From Baffinella frigidus (taxonomy: Eukaryota > Cryptophyceae > Cryptomonadales > Baffinellaceae), in assembly GCA_026770585.1 (NCBI GenBank), contig MU647948.1, positions 6,435-38,507 of the forward strand: 32,073 nucleotides of DNA, in the 5' to 3' direction. The first letter of the stretch is position 1. Each line of letters starts with the position of its first letter. A program made the translations under genes and the position numbers. The notes under the pieces were generated by a model. It did no database searches, was not told the origin of the DNA, and was given only the letters and a program-made list of their open reading frames with translations. Shown here piece after piece: positions 7,564 through 16,990 of this stretch.

Positions 7564-9525
7564 CTATAATCGCCTTTTCTTGCGAGAATTCTTGTTGTGT
7601 GTAGACATGTTGGCGAGCCATCGCTGGTAGTTGCCGGTGTCGATGATGTATCGGAGCATGTGCATGGGCGGGAGGTGGGTGGAACAGAGGTCAAAATGAA
7701 TCATACGCATGCTCGCTGCATGTAGTAGCCATACCCCCTGCCCGGTGCATAGTTTCGAGCAGACAAAACAATGCGTCCGACACTTGCCAGTTACAGAATT
7801 GTGGAACTTGTTGTGTTCCATCCCGTCGTCGTGTAGCTCACATCGAAGGCGCAGACGTTCCTTGGGTTGATTGGGACATCGGAGTAAGTCACATCCATCG
7901 GCTTTCCATTCATGTGTTGCACCGCATTCGATGCAGATGTACATGTACTGTTGGTTGATACGAAGGAGGCGTCCGACAAGGTCGATATTGATCATGTGTT
8001 TATCGGACATACAGCGATTACAGAACACGGAGTCGGTCTCGAGGTTCATCCTGATGTTGCCGTTGATCTTTTCCTCGAGTACAAACTGTTTCGGTGCGAT
8101 ACGCAAAAGACAGTGTAGACAAACCCGCTTCTTGCTCGCAACTAGCAGCGGTACAGTGTCGTGCTTGTACAACCTGCGTAGGGTGTTGACCTGTGCCTGT
8201 ATAAAGTTCATTGGGAGCATTGTTGCACGAACGATTGAATGCACGTCCGACACCACTAAGTTGAGATCCAGTGTAGACTCAACCAGGCTGCGACCTGTAT
8301 GCTTTTCGGTATTACTGACTTCGACTAGCATACGTTGGTATAGGTAGCTGTGGTCGTCGTGCCAGCATGCGACGGCACATCCCTTGACAAGTGTGAGGAA
8401 CTCGTCACAAGACTCGCGGGTTTTGTAAATATCGCTTGATACCAGTTTCTTGATCGACTTGTGGTGTACGGGGATATAATTAACGAGCTTCGTCTCGACG
8501 CGCGTGGACCGGATGATCTTGTCTGTCATCTTGTATGCCAAGTGGTCCAGTCTCCCCCAGTCAAGCGGTTGATTTTGCATGTTTTCCTGGGTGCCTTCTG
8601 AGAGGTTGTTGACCCGGAATAGGTCACACGAAGACCGGCAGAGATTCACATACGCGTCGACGTCGACGTGCCGCTGCAACAGACTGTATTCTACTGGGCA
8701 GTAGAGTTCCAAAACGTTTGCAAAGTATTCCACCATCGCAAGGCGTACGAGGCTTACGTGTTGTAGGATAAACGCTGCCTGTATACTGGCAGAGCTTGTG
8801 AGAAGAGCTCGTACAGTTCGGACGATACGCACACGCATCGTGAAGCCTGGTCGTTTTGAACACCGCGGATATAGTCCGAGTAAAAGTCCCAGCATCGTGT
8901 TGATGTAGATCGCTGTAAGCGGGTCTTCTGTATTGTCGCCTAGACTGGTTGGTCCATAACGCGCCTTCGTTGCGTTGGTTGTGTTATCCCTTGGTTGTCC
9001 GGTTGCAGTGCCATGGTGTGTAGCGGTTTTACGCTGCCTCGCAACCCAACGACTTTTCTGCATCCCAGGGATTGTATACCGACAAACAGTCTCCTGCATT
9101 GCGTTGGCCCACGAGCCTCGTATCAACCGCTGGCGTAAGATATAAACGATGTCGGGTAGGTTGAATACGCTGGGCACTTGCGCTTCGTGTAAGACACACG
9201 TCTGCATGTCACCGCCGCACCCGGCGACGAACCTTGAAGACGCTGCGAAAAAGTACCGGTCGATCTGTATCTGTACCATTACCCCCGGGTCGCGGGTAAA
9301 GATGTCGTATAGTTTTAGAACGACATCGTCTATCTCTGGGTAGTCGGATAGAATGGAGCACTTGCTATGTGTGCCATTTGGGTTCAGCGTGTCGGTGCTG
9401 ATTTTTTTGTTTTTCTCGACCGATGGTTGTTGGTCGAGATCTTCTATGGGGGAAACGCCCTCGCCATCACCCTTTCCACTTTCGACCTTTTGTTTTATTT
9501 CCGGGAATGAACCGTCATGGTTCAC
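7564..9525 (-). CDS. Conserved-looking 653-aa protein with C-terminal Cys clusters
   Basis: I do not recognise this protein. The first 60 residues are charged and probably disordered. A long, mostly helical body follows (for example the hydrophobic helix INTMLGLLLGLYP near residue 210). The last 180 residues contain repeated metal-ligand pairs: CLHC, CNRC, CIEC, CDLLRC, CRTHC, CSKLC and a late CSTH. It ends in a basic stretch (KNSRKKRRL) that could be a nuclear localisation signal. It lies just downstream of the 371-aa gene on the same strand, in a group with the capsid gene. Herpesvirus packaging accessory proteins (the UL32 type) are also large Cys-rich proteins, but I see no shared motif that would justify that name. 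Confidence 0.75.
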   Translation of the reverse strand: MNHDGSFPEIKQKVESGKGDGEGVSPIEDLDQQPSVEKNKKISTDTLNPNGTHSKCSILSDYPEIDDVVLKLYDIFTRDPGVMVQIQIDRYFFAASSRFVAGCGGDMQTCVLHEAQVPSVFNLPDIVYILRQRLIRGSWANAMQETVCRYTIPGMQKSRWVARQRKTATHHGTATGQPRDNTTNATKARYGPTSLGDNTEDPLTAIYINTMLGLLLGLYPRCSKRPGFTMRVRIVRTVRALLTSSASIQAAFILQHVSLVRLAMVEYFANVLELYCPVEYSLLQRHVDVDAYVNLCRSSCDLFRVNNLSEGTQENMQNQPLDWGRLDHLAYKMTDKIIRSTRVETKLVNYIPVHHKSIKKLVSSDIYKTRESCDEFLTLVKGCAVACWHDDHSYLYQRMLVEVSNTEKHTGRSLVESTLDLNLVVSDVHSIVRATMLPMNFIQAQVNTLRRLYKHDTVPLLVASKKRVCLHCLLRIAPKQFVLEEKINGNIRMNLETDSVFCNRCMSDKHMINIDLVGRLLRINQQYMYICIECGATHEWKADGCDLLRCPNQPKERLRLRCELHDDGMEHNKFHNSVTGKCRTHCFVCSKLCTGQGVWLLHAASMRMIHFDLCSTHLPPMHMLRYIIDTGNYQRWLANMSTHNKNSRKKRRL

Positions 9526-9604
9526 TGTACGGAAGTTGGTTGAAAGTGGGAAGACTGGTCGGGTGCTGCTTTGTGACTCGACTCCATTAATATGACACCG
9601 TTCT

Positions 9605-10720
9605 TCACCCTTTGCCTTCGGACGCCCTGTTTGCGCTGAACGGGGCTGTTTGCCGCGGTTGTGCGAAGGGGTGGCGGTTACGTTGGTGTGCTACAACCGG
9701 GAGGGGCATGTTGTGGATAGGCCCGGATAACGGACATATCAACATTGCTTCCTTTGCATATTCACCTGGGCGGTCGCAGATGTTACCATAGAGCTGGATA
9801 CACGCATTATACGCACGGTGGTTATACAGGGCTTCGTAGAAGAGAGATTGTGTGTTCTTGCGACAACACAGGACACACAGTCTGTTTGAAGACAGCTCTT
9901 CGACCATCCCCGCGCTTGTGTCCGAGACGGAAAATGCATCCACCGGTAGTGTAAACTGTACACCAATAAATGGGTTGTGTTCGTCTACGAACTGGCATTC
10001 GCAGTTGCTCCCCATAACACACGCACTCTCAACGCCCGTGAGAGCTTCGCGCATGTAGCTCTCTTCGTATGCACGGGTCACTACAGGCACACATGGACTG
10101 TTTGTTACTGCGTTCCCTCCGAACATCTGTTGTAGAACATCTGCGTATGGGATATGTGTCATGATACTGTCTAAGTAGATCCCTTCCTGTAGTGCGCACC
10201 CAGATCGCCGTGATAGCTTCTCAACTTGGTAGTAAAGCCCCCGCATGACAGACTCCGTCTCGTCGCAATGACGCTGTGACGACGATGTGTTCGTCTGCGG
10301 TGCTACCACGGGTAACTGTTCAGGTACAGACGTGGTAGTTTGGGGTGTAGTAACATTGTCAGTGGTGTCAACCACCATGTCAGTGGTACCAACCGCGTTG
10401 CCAGTGGTACCAACCGCGTTGCCAGTGGTACCAACCGCGTTGCCAGTGGCACCAGCCACATTGTCAATGGTATCAACCACCCCGGCATTGATTGGAACAA
10501 CCGCCGCCTTTGTACGCTTGCGCTTCTTGGCAGTGTTGGGGGCGTTGTTCTCGGTCGAGATAGACACCGCAGTGTTTGCATTAACTTTTGATGCAGTGCT
10601 TGTGGGGGGTTGGACCGGGTGCGTCTGCTGTCTCACACCCGCTTGCTTTGGCTTGTTTCTATGGTTCTCTCGAGACCAGTCGTCCGGAATATGCATGAAC
10701 CCCCCCACAGGGGCTGCCAT
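9605..10720 (-). CDS. 371-aa protein with heptapeptide repeats, NLS and a Cys-rich C-terminal domain
   Basis: The N-terminal 145 residues are low-complexity Thr/Val/Pro-rich, with a basic KKRKRTK cluster (about 66-72) that could direct nuclear entry. They include a tandem seven-residue repeat NAVGTTG, encoded by 21-bp DNA repeats at 10359-10463. From about residue 155 a compact domain follows, with Cys/Gly motifs CVMGSNCEC, LCVLCCRKN and GEYAKEA. I cannot name the family; the spacing suggests a zinc-binding or disulfide-linked fold. It sits 79 bp upstream of the 653-aa gene on the same strand, so the two may be expressed together. Confidence 0.75.
   Translation of the reverse strand: MAAPVGGFMHIPDDWSRENHRNKPKQAGVRQQTHPVQPPTSTASKVNANTAVSISTENNAPNTAKKRKRTKAAVVPINAGVVDTIDNVAGATGNAVGTTGNAVGTTGNAVGTTDMVVDTTDNVTTPQTTTSVPEQLPVVAPQTNTSSSQRHCDETESVMRGLYYQVEKLSRRSGCALQEGIYLDSIMTHIPYADVLQQMFGGNAVTNSPCVPVVTRAYEESYMREALTGVESACVMGSNCECQFVDEHNPFIGVQFTLPVDAFSVSDTSAGMVEELSSNRLCVLCCRKNTQSLFYEALYNHRAYNACIQLYGNICDRPGEYAKEAMLICPLSGPIHNMPLPVVAHQRNRHPFAQPRQTAPFSANRASEGKG
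10359..10463. repeat. 21-bp tandem repeat, about five copies, inside a gene
   Basis: Degenerate copies of CCAGTGGTACCAACCGCGTT plus G. The three central ones (10380-10442) are nearly identical. The unit is a multiple of three and keeps the minus-strand frame. Confidence 0.85.
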
Positions 10721-10840
10721 CTGACGAGGCCAACGTATACGCCTTCGAACTAAGTGCCGTTGTTGGACAACTTATGGCATATAGACCACAATGTCTGTGC
10801 CCCAGAAGCAATTTCTTTTTAGCTGGTTGGGGCACTTTCC

Positions 10841-11866
10841 TTACTCTGGCGCGTCTAGTATAATATCGGTTGCCAGCAACATACACACGGATGCAACTGC
10901 AGCGCTTGTTGTTCCGAGGTATGTAAACGATGACATGATACTAGCGACAACTGTCTGCAGAGCTGAAACCGCAAGTACAGCGCCGGTTTTACTGTTTAGG
11001 ACTGGTAGAACACAAAGTAGCAACCCAAAGAGGATAAGCTGGTCTGTAGAACCGCCTGGAAGTACACGTGCTATCCAGGTGGATACTTCTCGGGATGTTT
11101 GCCAGAGAACAAATGCGGCAACTGAACTACTCATCGGTAGGTGGTCGCTCAAGATGTAAGTACCTAATAAGATTGCGACAGGGAGTACCTGGCGTGTGGA
11201 TCCCGGGATAATCCTTGATATGAACTGGTTTGAGAAAACCATTGAAGCTGCCCGGTTTAAGGCAACAAAGAAAGACGATTTATGGTGGGTGGGGGTGTCT
11301 GGTGGACGGTCGAGTATATTCGCCAGTATAAAGAAAATCCCATATACAATCGTACCAAGTCCTGTTGTTCCCCGAAGGCCAGGGATCTGGAGTTGTCGGT
11401 ATCTAGACGTGAAGCTATACAACAGTATGTCTTTAAGCGACCCTTGTACAGAGTCAGCGAGGAACCATGATGGTATGAGTGTGAGTATTCCAACATAGGC
11501 GGTTGTTGATACGACGAGTAACAACATATTTTCCGACTGTGTCCCAACGTCACGCATATGCACACTGTGTGCAATTGCATCTGCGATTATAAGCAGACAC
11601 TGGCGGCTAATAGAACGTAGGATGTACCCGCAGTGGAACCGGCGTCTTGTTGTAGAATCCCCCAGGATGATACTATGCACAATAGTACAAATGATGTTAA
11701 TTGTCAATGCGACAATTATAATGTCTATTTGGTTGTATACTTCGTTAAGCGTCTGCATGATAGTAGACAAGACAGAAAAAATCAAGGCTCTGCGTAGTTT
11801 GTTGAACAGTTTTGAACGGCCATCGGTGTTCATGTACGTAACGACGTCTGTTGAATCGATTCCCAT
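10841..11866 (-). CDS. Multipass membrane protein near the capsid gene
   Basis: A 341-aa protein with about seven or eight hydrophobic segments, including IDIIIVALTINIICTIVHSI (about 47-66), LLLVVSTTAYVGILTLI (about 115), IVYGIFFILANIL (about 175) and LILFGLLLCVLPVL (about 280). I recognise no transporter or channel motif. It faces the 306-aa gene across a short divergent promoter holding the palindromic TATTTAAATA box. With the capsid gene so close, a virion or assembly membrane role is possible but unproven. Confidence 0.7.
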   Translation of the reverse strand: MGIDSTDVVTYMNTDGRSKLFNKLRRALIFSVLSTIMQTLNEVYNQIDIIIVALTINIICTIVHSIILGDSTTRRRFHCGYILRSISRQCLLIIADAIAHSVHMRDVGTQSENMLLLVVSTTAYVGILTLIPSWFLADSVQGSLKDILLYSFTSRYRQLQIPGLRGTTGLGTIVYGIFFILANILDRPPDTPTHHKSSFFVALNRAASMVFSNQFISRIIPGSTRQVLPVAILLGTYILSDHLPMSSSVAAFVLWQTSREVSTWIARVLPGGSTDQLILFGLLLCVLPVLNSKTGAVLAVSALQTVVASIMSSFTYLGTTSAAVASVCMLLATDIILDAPE

Positions 11867-11906
11867 TTATTTAGCAGTGGCCCGAACTATTCCTGTGTAG
11901 GTGGGG

Positions 11907-11916
11907 TATTTAAATA
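11907..11916. promoter_or_regulatory. Palindromic TATTTAAATA box shared by divergent genes
   Basis: The box is symmetric. It lies 41 nt before the minus-strand ATG at 11866 and 75 nt before the plus-strand ATG at 11991, so it could position initiation in both directions. Confidence 0.55.
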
Positions 11917-11990
11917 GCGCAACTTAGATCGTCCTATGCTATCTGTGGTCACACGGTCAGCAAATCAAGTGTACCCGGATTGATACACAT

Positions 11991-12911
11991 ATGAGCGTCT
12001 CTACAAGCAATGCAGCCGTCACTCCAACGATTACAACCGAAGGGGGTGCCACCGTGGACAGTGGGTTTCGCACTGTCTCACGGGTACTTCATATGACAGT
12101 TAGTGGTACACTACAGGGGTGTGATGAGAAGGGGGCAACTGCTGGTATGTGGCGACCAAAGGAAGGTAAGACGTGTCAAGTATTTGCACCGACTGAGTAT
12201 GGGATCGACAACAACCACGAAACTGCAACGAATGCATTGCACAACGCGCGTGTGAAGTCTGTCGTATGTACAGAGTATACCTCGACGTTTCCCATACCAC
12301 TTGGAATAAAGTGTGACGCCCTACCGGCATGTGAAAGCACTGACATCGGCCATCGATATATCATGACCACCTTGCCGTGTCATAAAAATACAACCCCTCA
12401 GCATTTGTACAGTGCTGACGATACGTCCGCAGAGGCTGTCAGGTGGAAGCAGGAATATCCACAGTACACGGCGCGTAATATAGACACTCACAATGTGATG
12501 GAAGTGAAGAGTCATCCCGTTGTATTTGTCGATCTAAACCACCCTGTGATCTCACTTCTACGGGCAAACAAAGAAATCCTTGGCAGTGACATAGACGAAC
12601 AGTCTCTGGTACAGGGTCGGTGGCACACCGTTTCAAGACAGTGTTTCAACACCGCGTGTAAGACACTCCGTTCTAAGGTGTTGTCCAATATCAATACGGT
12701 AAATCTTACAAACTTTGCTCTACAGGCTGTACCTCTTGACCGCAAGGCGTGGTGTGATATTGGTAAGGGGGAACATGTTAAGGATATAGTGAACGCCACC
12801 ACACGGGAGTCACTACAGGACGCACATACCAGGGCGCTCAACAAGCCGTACAATGTCTCTGCGCGTTTCCAGATCAATTACGAGTATCCTACCCACACAC
12901 CCACCAAGTAA
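11991..12911 (+). CDS. 306-aa protein directly upstream of the capsid gene (candidate capsid-associated protein)
   Basis: I recognise no domain. The protein starts with a Ser/Thr-rich tail (MSVSTSNAAVTPTITT), followed by a beta-rich-looking body and motifs such as VVFVDLNHPVISLLRANKEI (about 179-198) and WHTVSRQCFNTACKTLRS. Its size and place before the major capsid gene are reminiscent of triplex-type minor capsid proteins of herpesviruses and mirusviruses, which are about 300 aa. That is an argument from position, not from sequence. It shares the palindromic promoter at 11907 with the membrane protein gene. AATAAA lies at 13000-13005, 89 nt after the stop. Confidence 0.65.
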   Translation: MSVSTSNAAVTPTITTEGGATVDSGFRTVSRVLHMTVSGTLQGCDEKGATAGMWRPKEGKTCQVFAPTEYGIDNNHETATNALHNARVKSVVCTEYTSTFPIPLGIKCDALPACESTDIGHRYIMTTLPCHKNTTPQHLYSADDTSAEAVRWKQEYPQYTARNIDTHNVMEVKSHPVVFVDLNHPVISLLRANKEILGSDIDEQSLVQGRWHTVSRQCFNTACKTLRSKVLSNINTVNLTNFALQAVPLDRKAWCDIGKGEHVKDIVNATTRESLQDAHTRALNKPYNVSARFQINYEYPTHTPTK

Positions 12912-12999
12912 TATCACATAAATCGACCAATGTGTTCGTAGTACCAATGCGCCTATATCTATGTGGTTGTAGGTTGGGTGTGTGTGGTACCCATATAGG

Positions 13000-13005
13000 A
13001 ATAAA
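13000..13005 (+). terminator. AATAAA polyadenylation signal
   Basis: Hexamer 89 nt after the stop of the 306-aa gene and 46 nt before the capsid promoter box. Confidence 0.45.
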
Positions 13006-13050
13006 CGAACCCTTGAACGAATGTATGAATGCGTGCATTACAATTAGGGG

Positions 13051-13058
13051 TATTTAAG
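13051..13058 (+). promoter_or_regulatory. TATTTAAG box of the major capsid gene
   Basis: TATTTAAG lies 115 nt before the capsid ATG at 13173, leaving room for a leader of about 85-90 nt. Confidence 0.6.
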
Positions 13059-13172
13059 GGCAAGTGCCTGGTACACATGTAACTAGGCTCTACTGCGTCT
13101 GTGTCGCTTGTATAGACACACTACACCCTACACTTACACCCCTTCCATTACAACTAACTCGCATCTGTTTAA

Positions 13173-15836
13173 ATGGATAACGGATCTGCTCTAATGGGAC
13201 CGGCCACAATCCCGACGAACGACCCCAATCGCAGTAGTATTGGTGGTGGTTCGTACACGGGCACTGCACAGACCCCGTCTACCGAAGACTTCGAAGACCT
13301 GTTTGGACCCGCCGGTCGCGATGTCAAGCAGGACCCGCAGCGCCACAAGAGGCACCAGCGTTGGCATCTTCCCGATGTGCTGAAGGGTACGAACAGCTTT
13401 CTCACGGACCGTGTCGATGGTCTTATCTCTAATGCGACCGATTCCCCCTTTACCTCGATGGTTCTACCGTACCAGTATGTTGACAACCCCGACCAGGCAA
13501 TGTCATGGGATGTCTGGTCATACGACGAGGGTCTTGCGTCCCGTGTGCCGTATGAGTCAGCAGCTCGCGTGCTTACGCAGTCTAAGACGTCTCACTCGGC
13601 CTATATCGTGCGCCAGGGTCTCGCTATCTCTATGGAACATAACTTCATGATGAGTGAGCGTGGTCGTCGTGACTTCAACAACCAACTAATGCAGCTTGTT
13701 GGGTCCATCCAGTATACGAACGATCTTGATGTGCACATGGCACTCCTCACTGCCCCTAACTACGAGCGAACCGAGGCTGAAAAGTATGCATATAGCGAAG
13801 CCGATCCGTATGCTGTGTTGCGCAAGTATGTCGATATGCATGGTATGTGTCAGAAGAACCCTAACGGGCTCGACATCCTCATCGAAGATGCAAAGCAGGT
13901 CTTCAAGCGCTGGGGTGCATCTGAACCGACGTTTATGCTGTGCAACCCGAAAATCGGGTACCAGCAGAACATGACAGTCGAAAAGACACAGTACCTCACG
14001 AACGGGGTGGATGGTATTAAGCGTCTCAAGGCGGGCCCTGAACTCAAGTCATACCGTGGTTTGAATGTTATCAACTCCCGTCATTTCTCAATGGAGGCAG
14101 GTCGGCAGCCTCGTGATCTGCTTAACCGCCGTGTGCGTGTCGCGGAGCACTATAAGCTACCGGCTATGACCGCGGTTGAAATGGACCAGTCCGAAATGAT
14201 TGTGTATGACGAGGGGAAGGACCAAATGGTCGCGATCTCGTGTGAGGACCTATACGATGCGGCTATGCTTCCCGGCGACCAGTCCTTCAAAAATATTGTC
14301 GGTCTTGAGAGGGACCAGAAAAACATCCCCGTTGCGTTTTGGAACCACTTTTTCTACTCCGCTGAAGACGCTACACAACCGATGGAAGTTGCCAAGACGC
14401 AGTTTATGAACTGGTTGCAGACGCCTCCCACCCGAGGGACGAATGATGCGGCTTATCACCCAGAGTTCGTTGTGAAATTCTACGCATACTTTGGTATTAC
14501 TGACTCGACTGATCCCACCAAGTGGGATTTCGGTAGCGTCATGGGAACCAAGACGCCAGACACCACGCCTGTCAGCCTGATACCGATAGCGACGTATGTT
14601 TCGTTGATGTCTCATATCTTTGGGATGACTGCCGATGACAGGACACGCATGACGCTTTGGTTGAAGTTTGTCCGAGGGCACCACGCGCCTTCTCAGCGTA
14701 TTCCGACTACTTACGGCAATTGCCATAACTCGTGCAGGTTGCCTTCTGATTTCCCAGATGACACCGTGGTTCCTTCATATCCTAACATCTACCAAATGGT
14801 GTTTGTGGGCTCTTTTAAATTTACTGACCGCGAAGGAAACGAAGTCGGACAGACACGCGAGGACGAGGCCTCGGCGTTGTTGGCAGTGGGGGAGGACCGT
14901 CACGATACGGCCCATAAGATCGACTGGATGTCTATTGCATATTCTCAGATGCTCCCGTATATTTCAGACGTCTATAGTCGTTGCCACAACCTGGATGGTC
15001 TGTTTTCGGGTGGCAATGCTACTGCACGTCCGACCAAACACACTCTAATCGCAGTGCGCCCGTCGATTGAACACCAGATGCTTGGGGTGATCGTGGGTCG
15101 TGGTGGTACGGGGGAACTAGGTGCGACCCTTTGGGGGCAGACGGAACTTAGTTGCTATGATGACGCGATGCATGGCAAGTGGGGCATGAACTACAAATAC
15201 CACGCTCGTGCTGTCGTTTTCAACGAGAAACATCTACTGAGGCTGTGGGATGTTGCGTACAACGGTTACACTGGCGGAATGGGTACGAAGCTTGTCAAGT
15301 GGGATGATAAATCACCTGAATACAGGGAATGGAAGAAGACCTCAATGTCACTCGACGAGCCTCTGCGGTATGACTTTGCTGATATGTTTGTAATGAGGTT
15401 CGTGCAAGATAAGGGGTTTGATTCGAATGTCTCTAACCCCATCAGCTTCCACACCCCACCGGAAGCACGTATTGAGGTCTATTCAGACCCTGAAAACATC
15501 AACAGCCTGAACTCTGAACCGATGGATGTGTTTAATGCATTCACAACCGTTGGAAACAAGGGGCGTTACGACAAGTATGTAGAGTTGATGCCGAACTATG
15601 CCGGTATGCATTCGGGTCGTAAGAACGCGGGACATTCGGCCCATGAAGGGGACACGCATGTGGCATCCTTGTCGTACAGTGGTACGATGCAGGTCAGGAA
15701 CAAGACCAATAATGTCACGAGTGTGCAACAGAGCGGTACCGGTCACTGTGGTGATTCGTTTGTGGGGAGTGCTTCAATCCGAGCGGGTAATGGTTCCATG
15801 ACGTCTGGAAGGCCTGCGCTAGGCCGACTTATGTAA
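13173..15836 (+). CDS. HK97-fold major capsid protein (mirusvirus-like)
   Basis: An 887-aa protein and the best lineage marker here. The order of elements fits HK97-fold capsid proteins: a disordered N-terminus (1 to about 60), an E-loop-like region (about 85-145), a long spine-helix region SERGRRDFNNQLMQLVGSIQ (about 161-195), then a P-domain with NGLDILIEDAKQVFKRWG (231-248), TFMLCNPKIGY (253-263) and the strand YRGLNVINSRHF (294-305) that usually closes this domain. A large insertion follows, which could form an outward tower. The chain returns with MLGVIVGRGGTGELGATLWG and a probable A-domain. The length is between phage (about 300-400) and herpesvirus (about 1,370) proteins. The C-terminal 60 residues are Gly/Ser-rich. 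AATAAA lies at 15871. The fold call rests on motif order, with no structure prediction. Confidence 0.75.
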   Translation: MDNGSALMGPATIPTNDPNRSSIGGGSYTGTAQTPSTEDFEDLFGPAGRDVKQDPQRHKRHQRWHLPDVLKGTNSFLTDRVDGLISNATDSPFTSMVLPYQYVDNPDQAMSWDVWSYDEGLASRVPYESAARVLTQSKTSHSAYIVRQGLAISMEHNFMMSERGRRDFNNQLMQLVGSIQYTNDLDVHMALLTAPNYERTEAEKYAYSEADPYAVLRKYVDMHGMCQKNPNGLDILIEDAKQVFKRWGASEPTFMLCNPKIGYQQNMTVEKTQYLTNGVDGIKRLKAGPELKSYRGLNVINSRHFSMEAGRQPRDLLNRRVRVAEHYKLPAMTAVEMDQSEMIVYDEGKDQMVAISCEDLYDAAMLPGDQSFKNIVGLERDQKNIPVAFWNHFFYSAEDATQPMEVAKTQFMNWLQTPPTRGTNDAAYHPEFVVKFYAYFGITDSTDPTKWDFGSVMGTKTPDTTPVSLIPIATYVSLMSHIFGMTADDRTRMTLWLKFVRGHHAPSQRIPTTYGNCHNSCRLPSDFPDDTVVPSYPNIYQMVFVGSFKFTDREGNEVGQTREDEASALLAVGEDRHDTAHKIDWMSIAYSQMLPYISDVYSRCHNLDGLFSGGNATARPTKHTLIAVRPSIEHQMLGVIVGRGGTGELGATLWGQTELSCYDDAMHGKWGMNYKYHARAVVFNEKHLLRLWDVAYNGYTGGMGTKLVKWDDKSPEYREWKKTSMSLDEPLRYDFADMFVMRFVQDKGFDSNVSNPISFHTPPEARIEVYSDPENINSLNSEPMDVFNAFTTVGNKGRYDKYVELMPNYAGMHSGRKNAGHSAHEGDTHVASLSYSGTMQVRNKTNNVTSVQQSGTGHCGDSFVGSASIRAGNGSMTSGRPALGRLM

Positions 15837-16118
15837 TCCTAGTTTAGGCAACCCGCTAAGGATGAGAGGTAATAAAAAACCTCATTTAAGGATTCGTAAC
15901 AACTGTGTCTAAAAGTGTCTATAGAAACGAGACATTGCTACAGTTGTCCTGTGGTATTGAGACTGTGTGATTCATAGAGACATGTATAATTTAATGTAGT
16001 CGCGTAGCCAATATACAATACACTAGCACTGCCTAGATTGAACTATACCATACAATCTACGGTACTAGCTTGTATACCACCATTAAGTAGACCTATTCTG
16101 TGACATGATATCCGTTTA
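15837..16118. other. 282-bp convergent intergenic region
   Basis: It lies between the stops of the capsid gene and the minus-strand coiled-coil gene. It holds the capsid AATAAA (15871-15876), flanked by AGAGGT and ACCTC arms that could form a small hairpin, and a weak inverted repeat AGATTG/CAATCT near 16037-16060. I find no gene, tRNA or repeat array. Confidence 0.6.
15871..15876 (+). terminator. AATAAA polyadenylation signal of the capsid gene
   Basis: The hexamer lies 35 nt after the stop and sits in the loop of a possible GAGGT/ACCTC hairpin. Confidence 0.5.
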
Positions 16119-16835
16119 TCAATTGACACTACGCGACACAGGCGGTGCAAACGAGTCGTTGTTGTAGCTCGACTTCATAAAGTCACCAAACTGGTCCCAG
16201 ATGCCCGACACCCCACCCTGCACGTGAGGGATCTCGTCCGGTGCCGCCCGCTTGGAACCCACACGCGCCTCCTCCTGTGCAAACCGACCACCGTCGACAC
16301 GCGTCTTGAGCTCTTCATAGTTCTTGTTCAGTGCCTGGAATTCAGTTTCCTTTTTCGCTGCATTTTCACGGTCTCGCTGCGATGCAGACGACGCACACAT
16401 AACGACCTGCCAAATACCATTATCTTCCTGTGCGTTCTCCGCCAAACGCATGATCCCGTTCTTAAACTCGTCACGAGTCTGTACGTTGACACTATCCTGC
16501 TGGTCAACCCACCCTGCAATGACCGTGTCGTAGATGTGCTTCATCTCGCGGCGCTGCTTCTCAGAGAGCTTCTGCACATCGTCGGACTTGGTCTGTAGCT
16601 GTTCGTTTAGCTGTGAGATCATAGTCTGTTGGTCGGCCATCTTGCGCATGATACTGTCCACGTCAGTAGGGGGCGCGGTGGAGGGTGCGGTATTAACAAC
16701 AGGGGTAATTGCAGCCGTCCCACCACTCGCTGGAACTGCTTCTGAAGTTGCAAGGTTGGTTGCAACGTTGGTTGCAAGGTTGGTTGCAACGTTAGTTGCA
16801 ATGTTGGCGGGAGACGCGTCTGTAGTCGTATTCAT
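16119..16835 (-). CDS. Coiled-coil protein (candidate scaffold or tegument-like protein)
   Basis: A 238-aa protein. Residues 1-60 are Ala/Thr-rich with a 12-bp-encoded repeat (NVATNLAT units). Residues about 62-110 form a heptad-like Gln/Leu/Lys coiled coil (MADQQTMISQLNEQLQTK, then SEKQRREMKHIYDTV), and a second helical stretch lies at about 150-195. A basic GSKRAAPDE patch precedes a tail with aromatic residues (GIWDQFGDFMKSSYNN). This layout resembles scaffold or portal-docking proteins, but no family is recognised. It is convergent with the capsid gene. A minus-strand TATTTAAG box lies 105 nt upstream at 16947-16940. Confidence 0.7.
   Translation of the reverse strand: MNTTTDASPANIATNVATNLATNVATNLATSEAVPASGGTAAITPVVNTAPSTAPPTDVDSIMRKMADQQTMISQLNEQLQTKSDDVQKLSEKQRREMKHIYDTVIAGWVDQQDSVNVQTRDEFKNGIMRLAENAQEDNGIWQVVMCASSASQRDRENAAKKETEFQALNKNYEELKTRVDGGRFAQEEARVGSKRAAPDEIPHVQGGVSGIWDQFGDFMKSSYNNDSFAPPVSRSVN
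16747..16806. repeat. 12-bp tandem repeat, five copies, inside the coiled-coil gene
   Basis: Units are GTTGCAAGGTTG, GTTGCAACGTTG, GTTGCAAGGTTG, GTTGCAACGTTA and GTTGCAATGTTG. They keep the frame and encode alternating NVAT and NLAT. Confidence 0.85.
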
Positions 16836-16939
16836 TACAAGTTAGGAAGTGTTGTTAAAGTACAAGAGACAGAAACTTGGGTGTCTGTGATATGCGTACG
16901 GCTACCGAGCCTGTTCGATACACCCCGCGCTGCATAGTC

Positions 16940-16947
16940 CTTAAATA
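16940..16947 (-). promoter_or_regulatory. TATTTAAG box of the coiled-coil gene
   Basis: Minus-strand TATTTAAG lies 105 nt before the ATG at 16835, at a distance like that in the capsid gene. Confidence 0.5.
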
Positions 16948-16990
16948 CAAGTCCACTATCGTTTCGGCGTGATCATCGCTAACAACCCGA

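Noticed and set aside
10287-10724. Plus-strand frame with VVPTALP repeats
   Set aside because: It is the antisense image of the 21-bp repeat in the 371-aa gene and has no independent signal.
15837-16118. A tRNA or structured RNA in the convergent gap after the capsid gene
   Set aside because: Only a 6-bp inverted repeat is seen; no cloverleaf, anticodon arm or TTC-like loop could be found.
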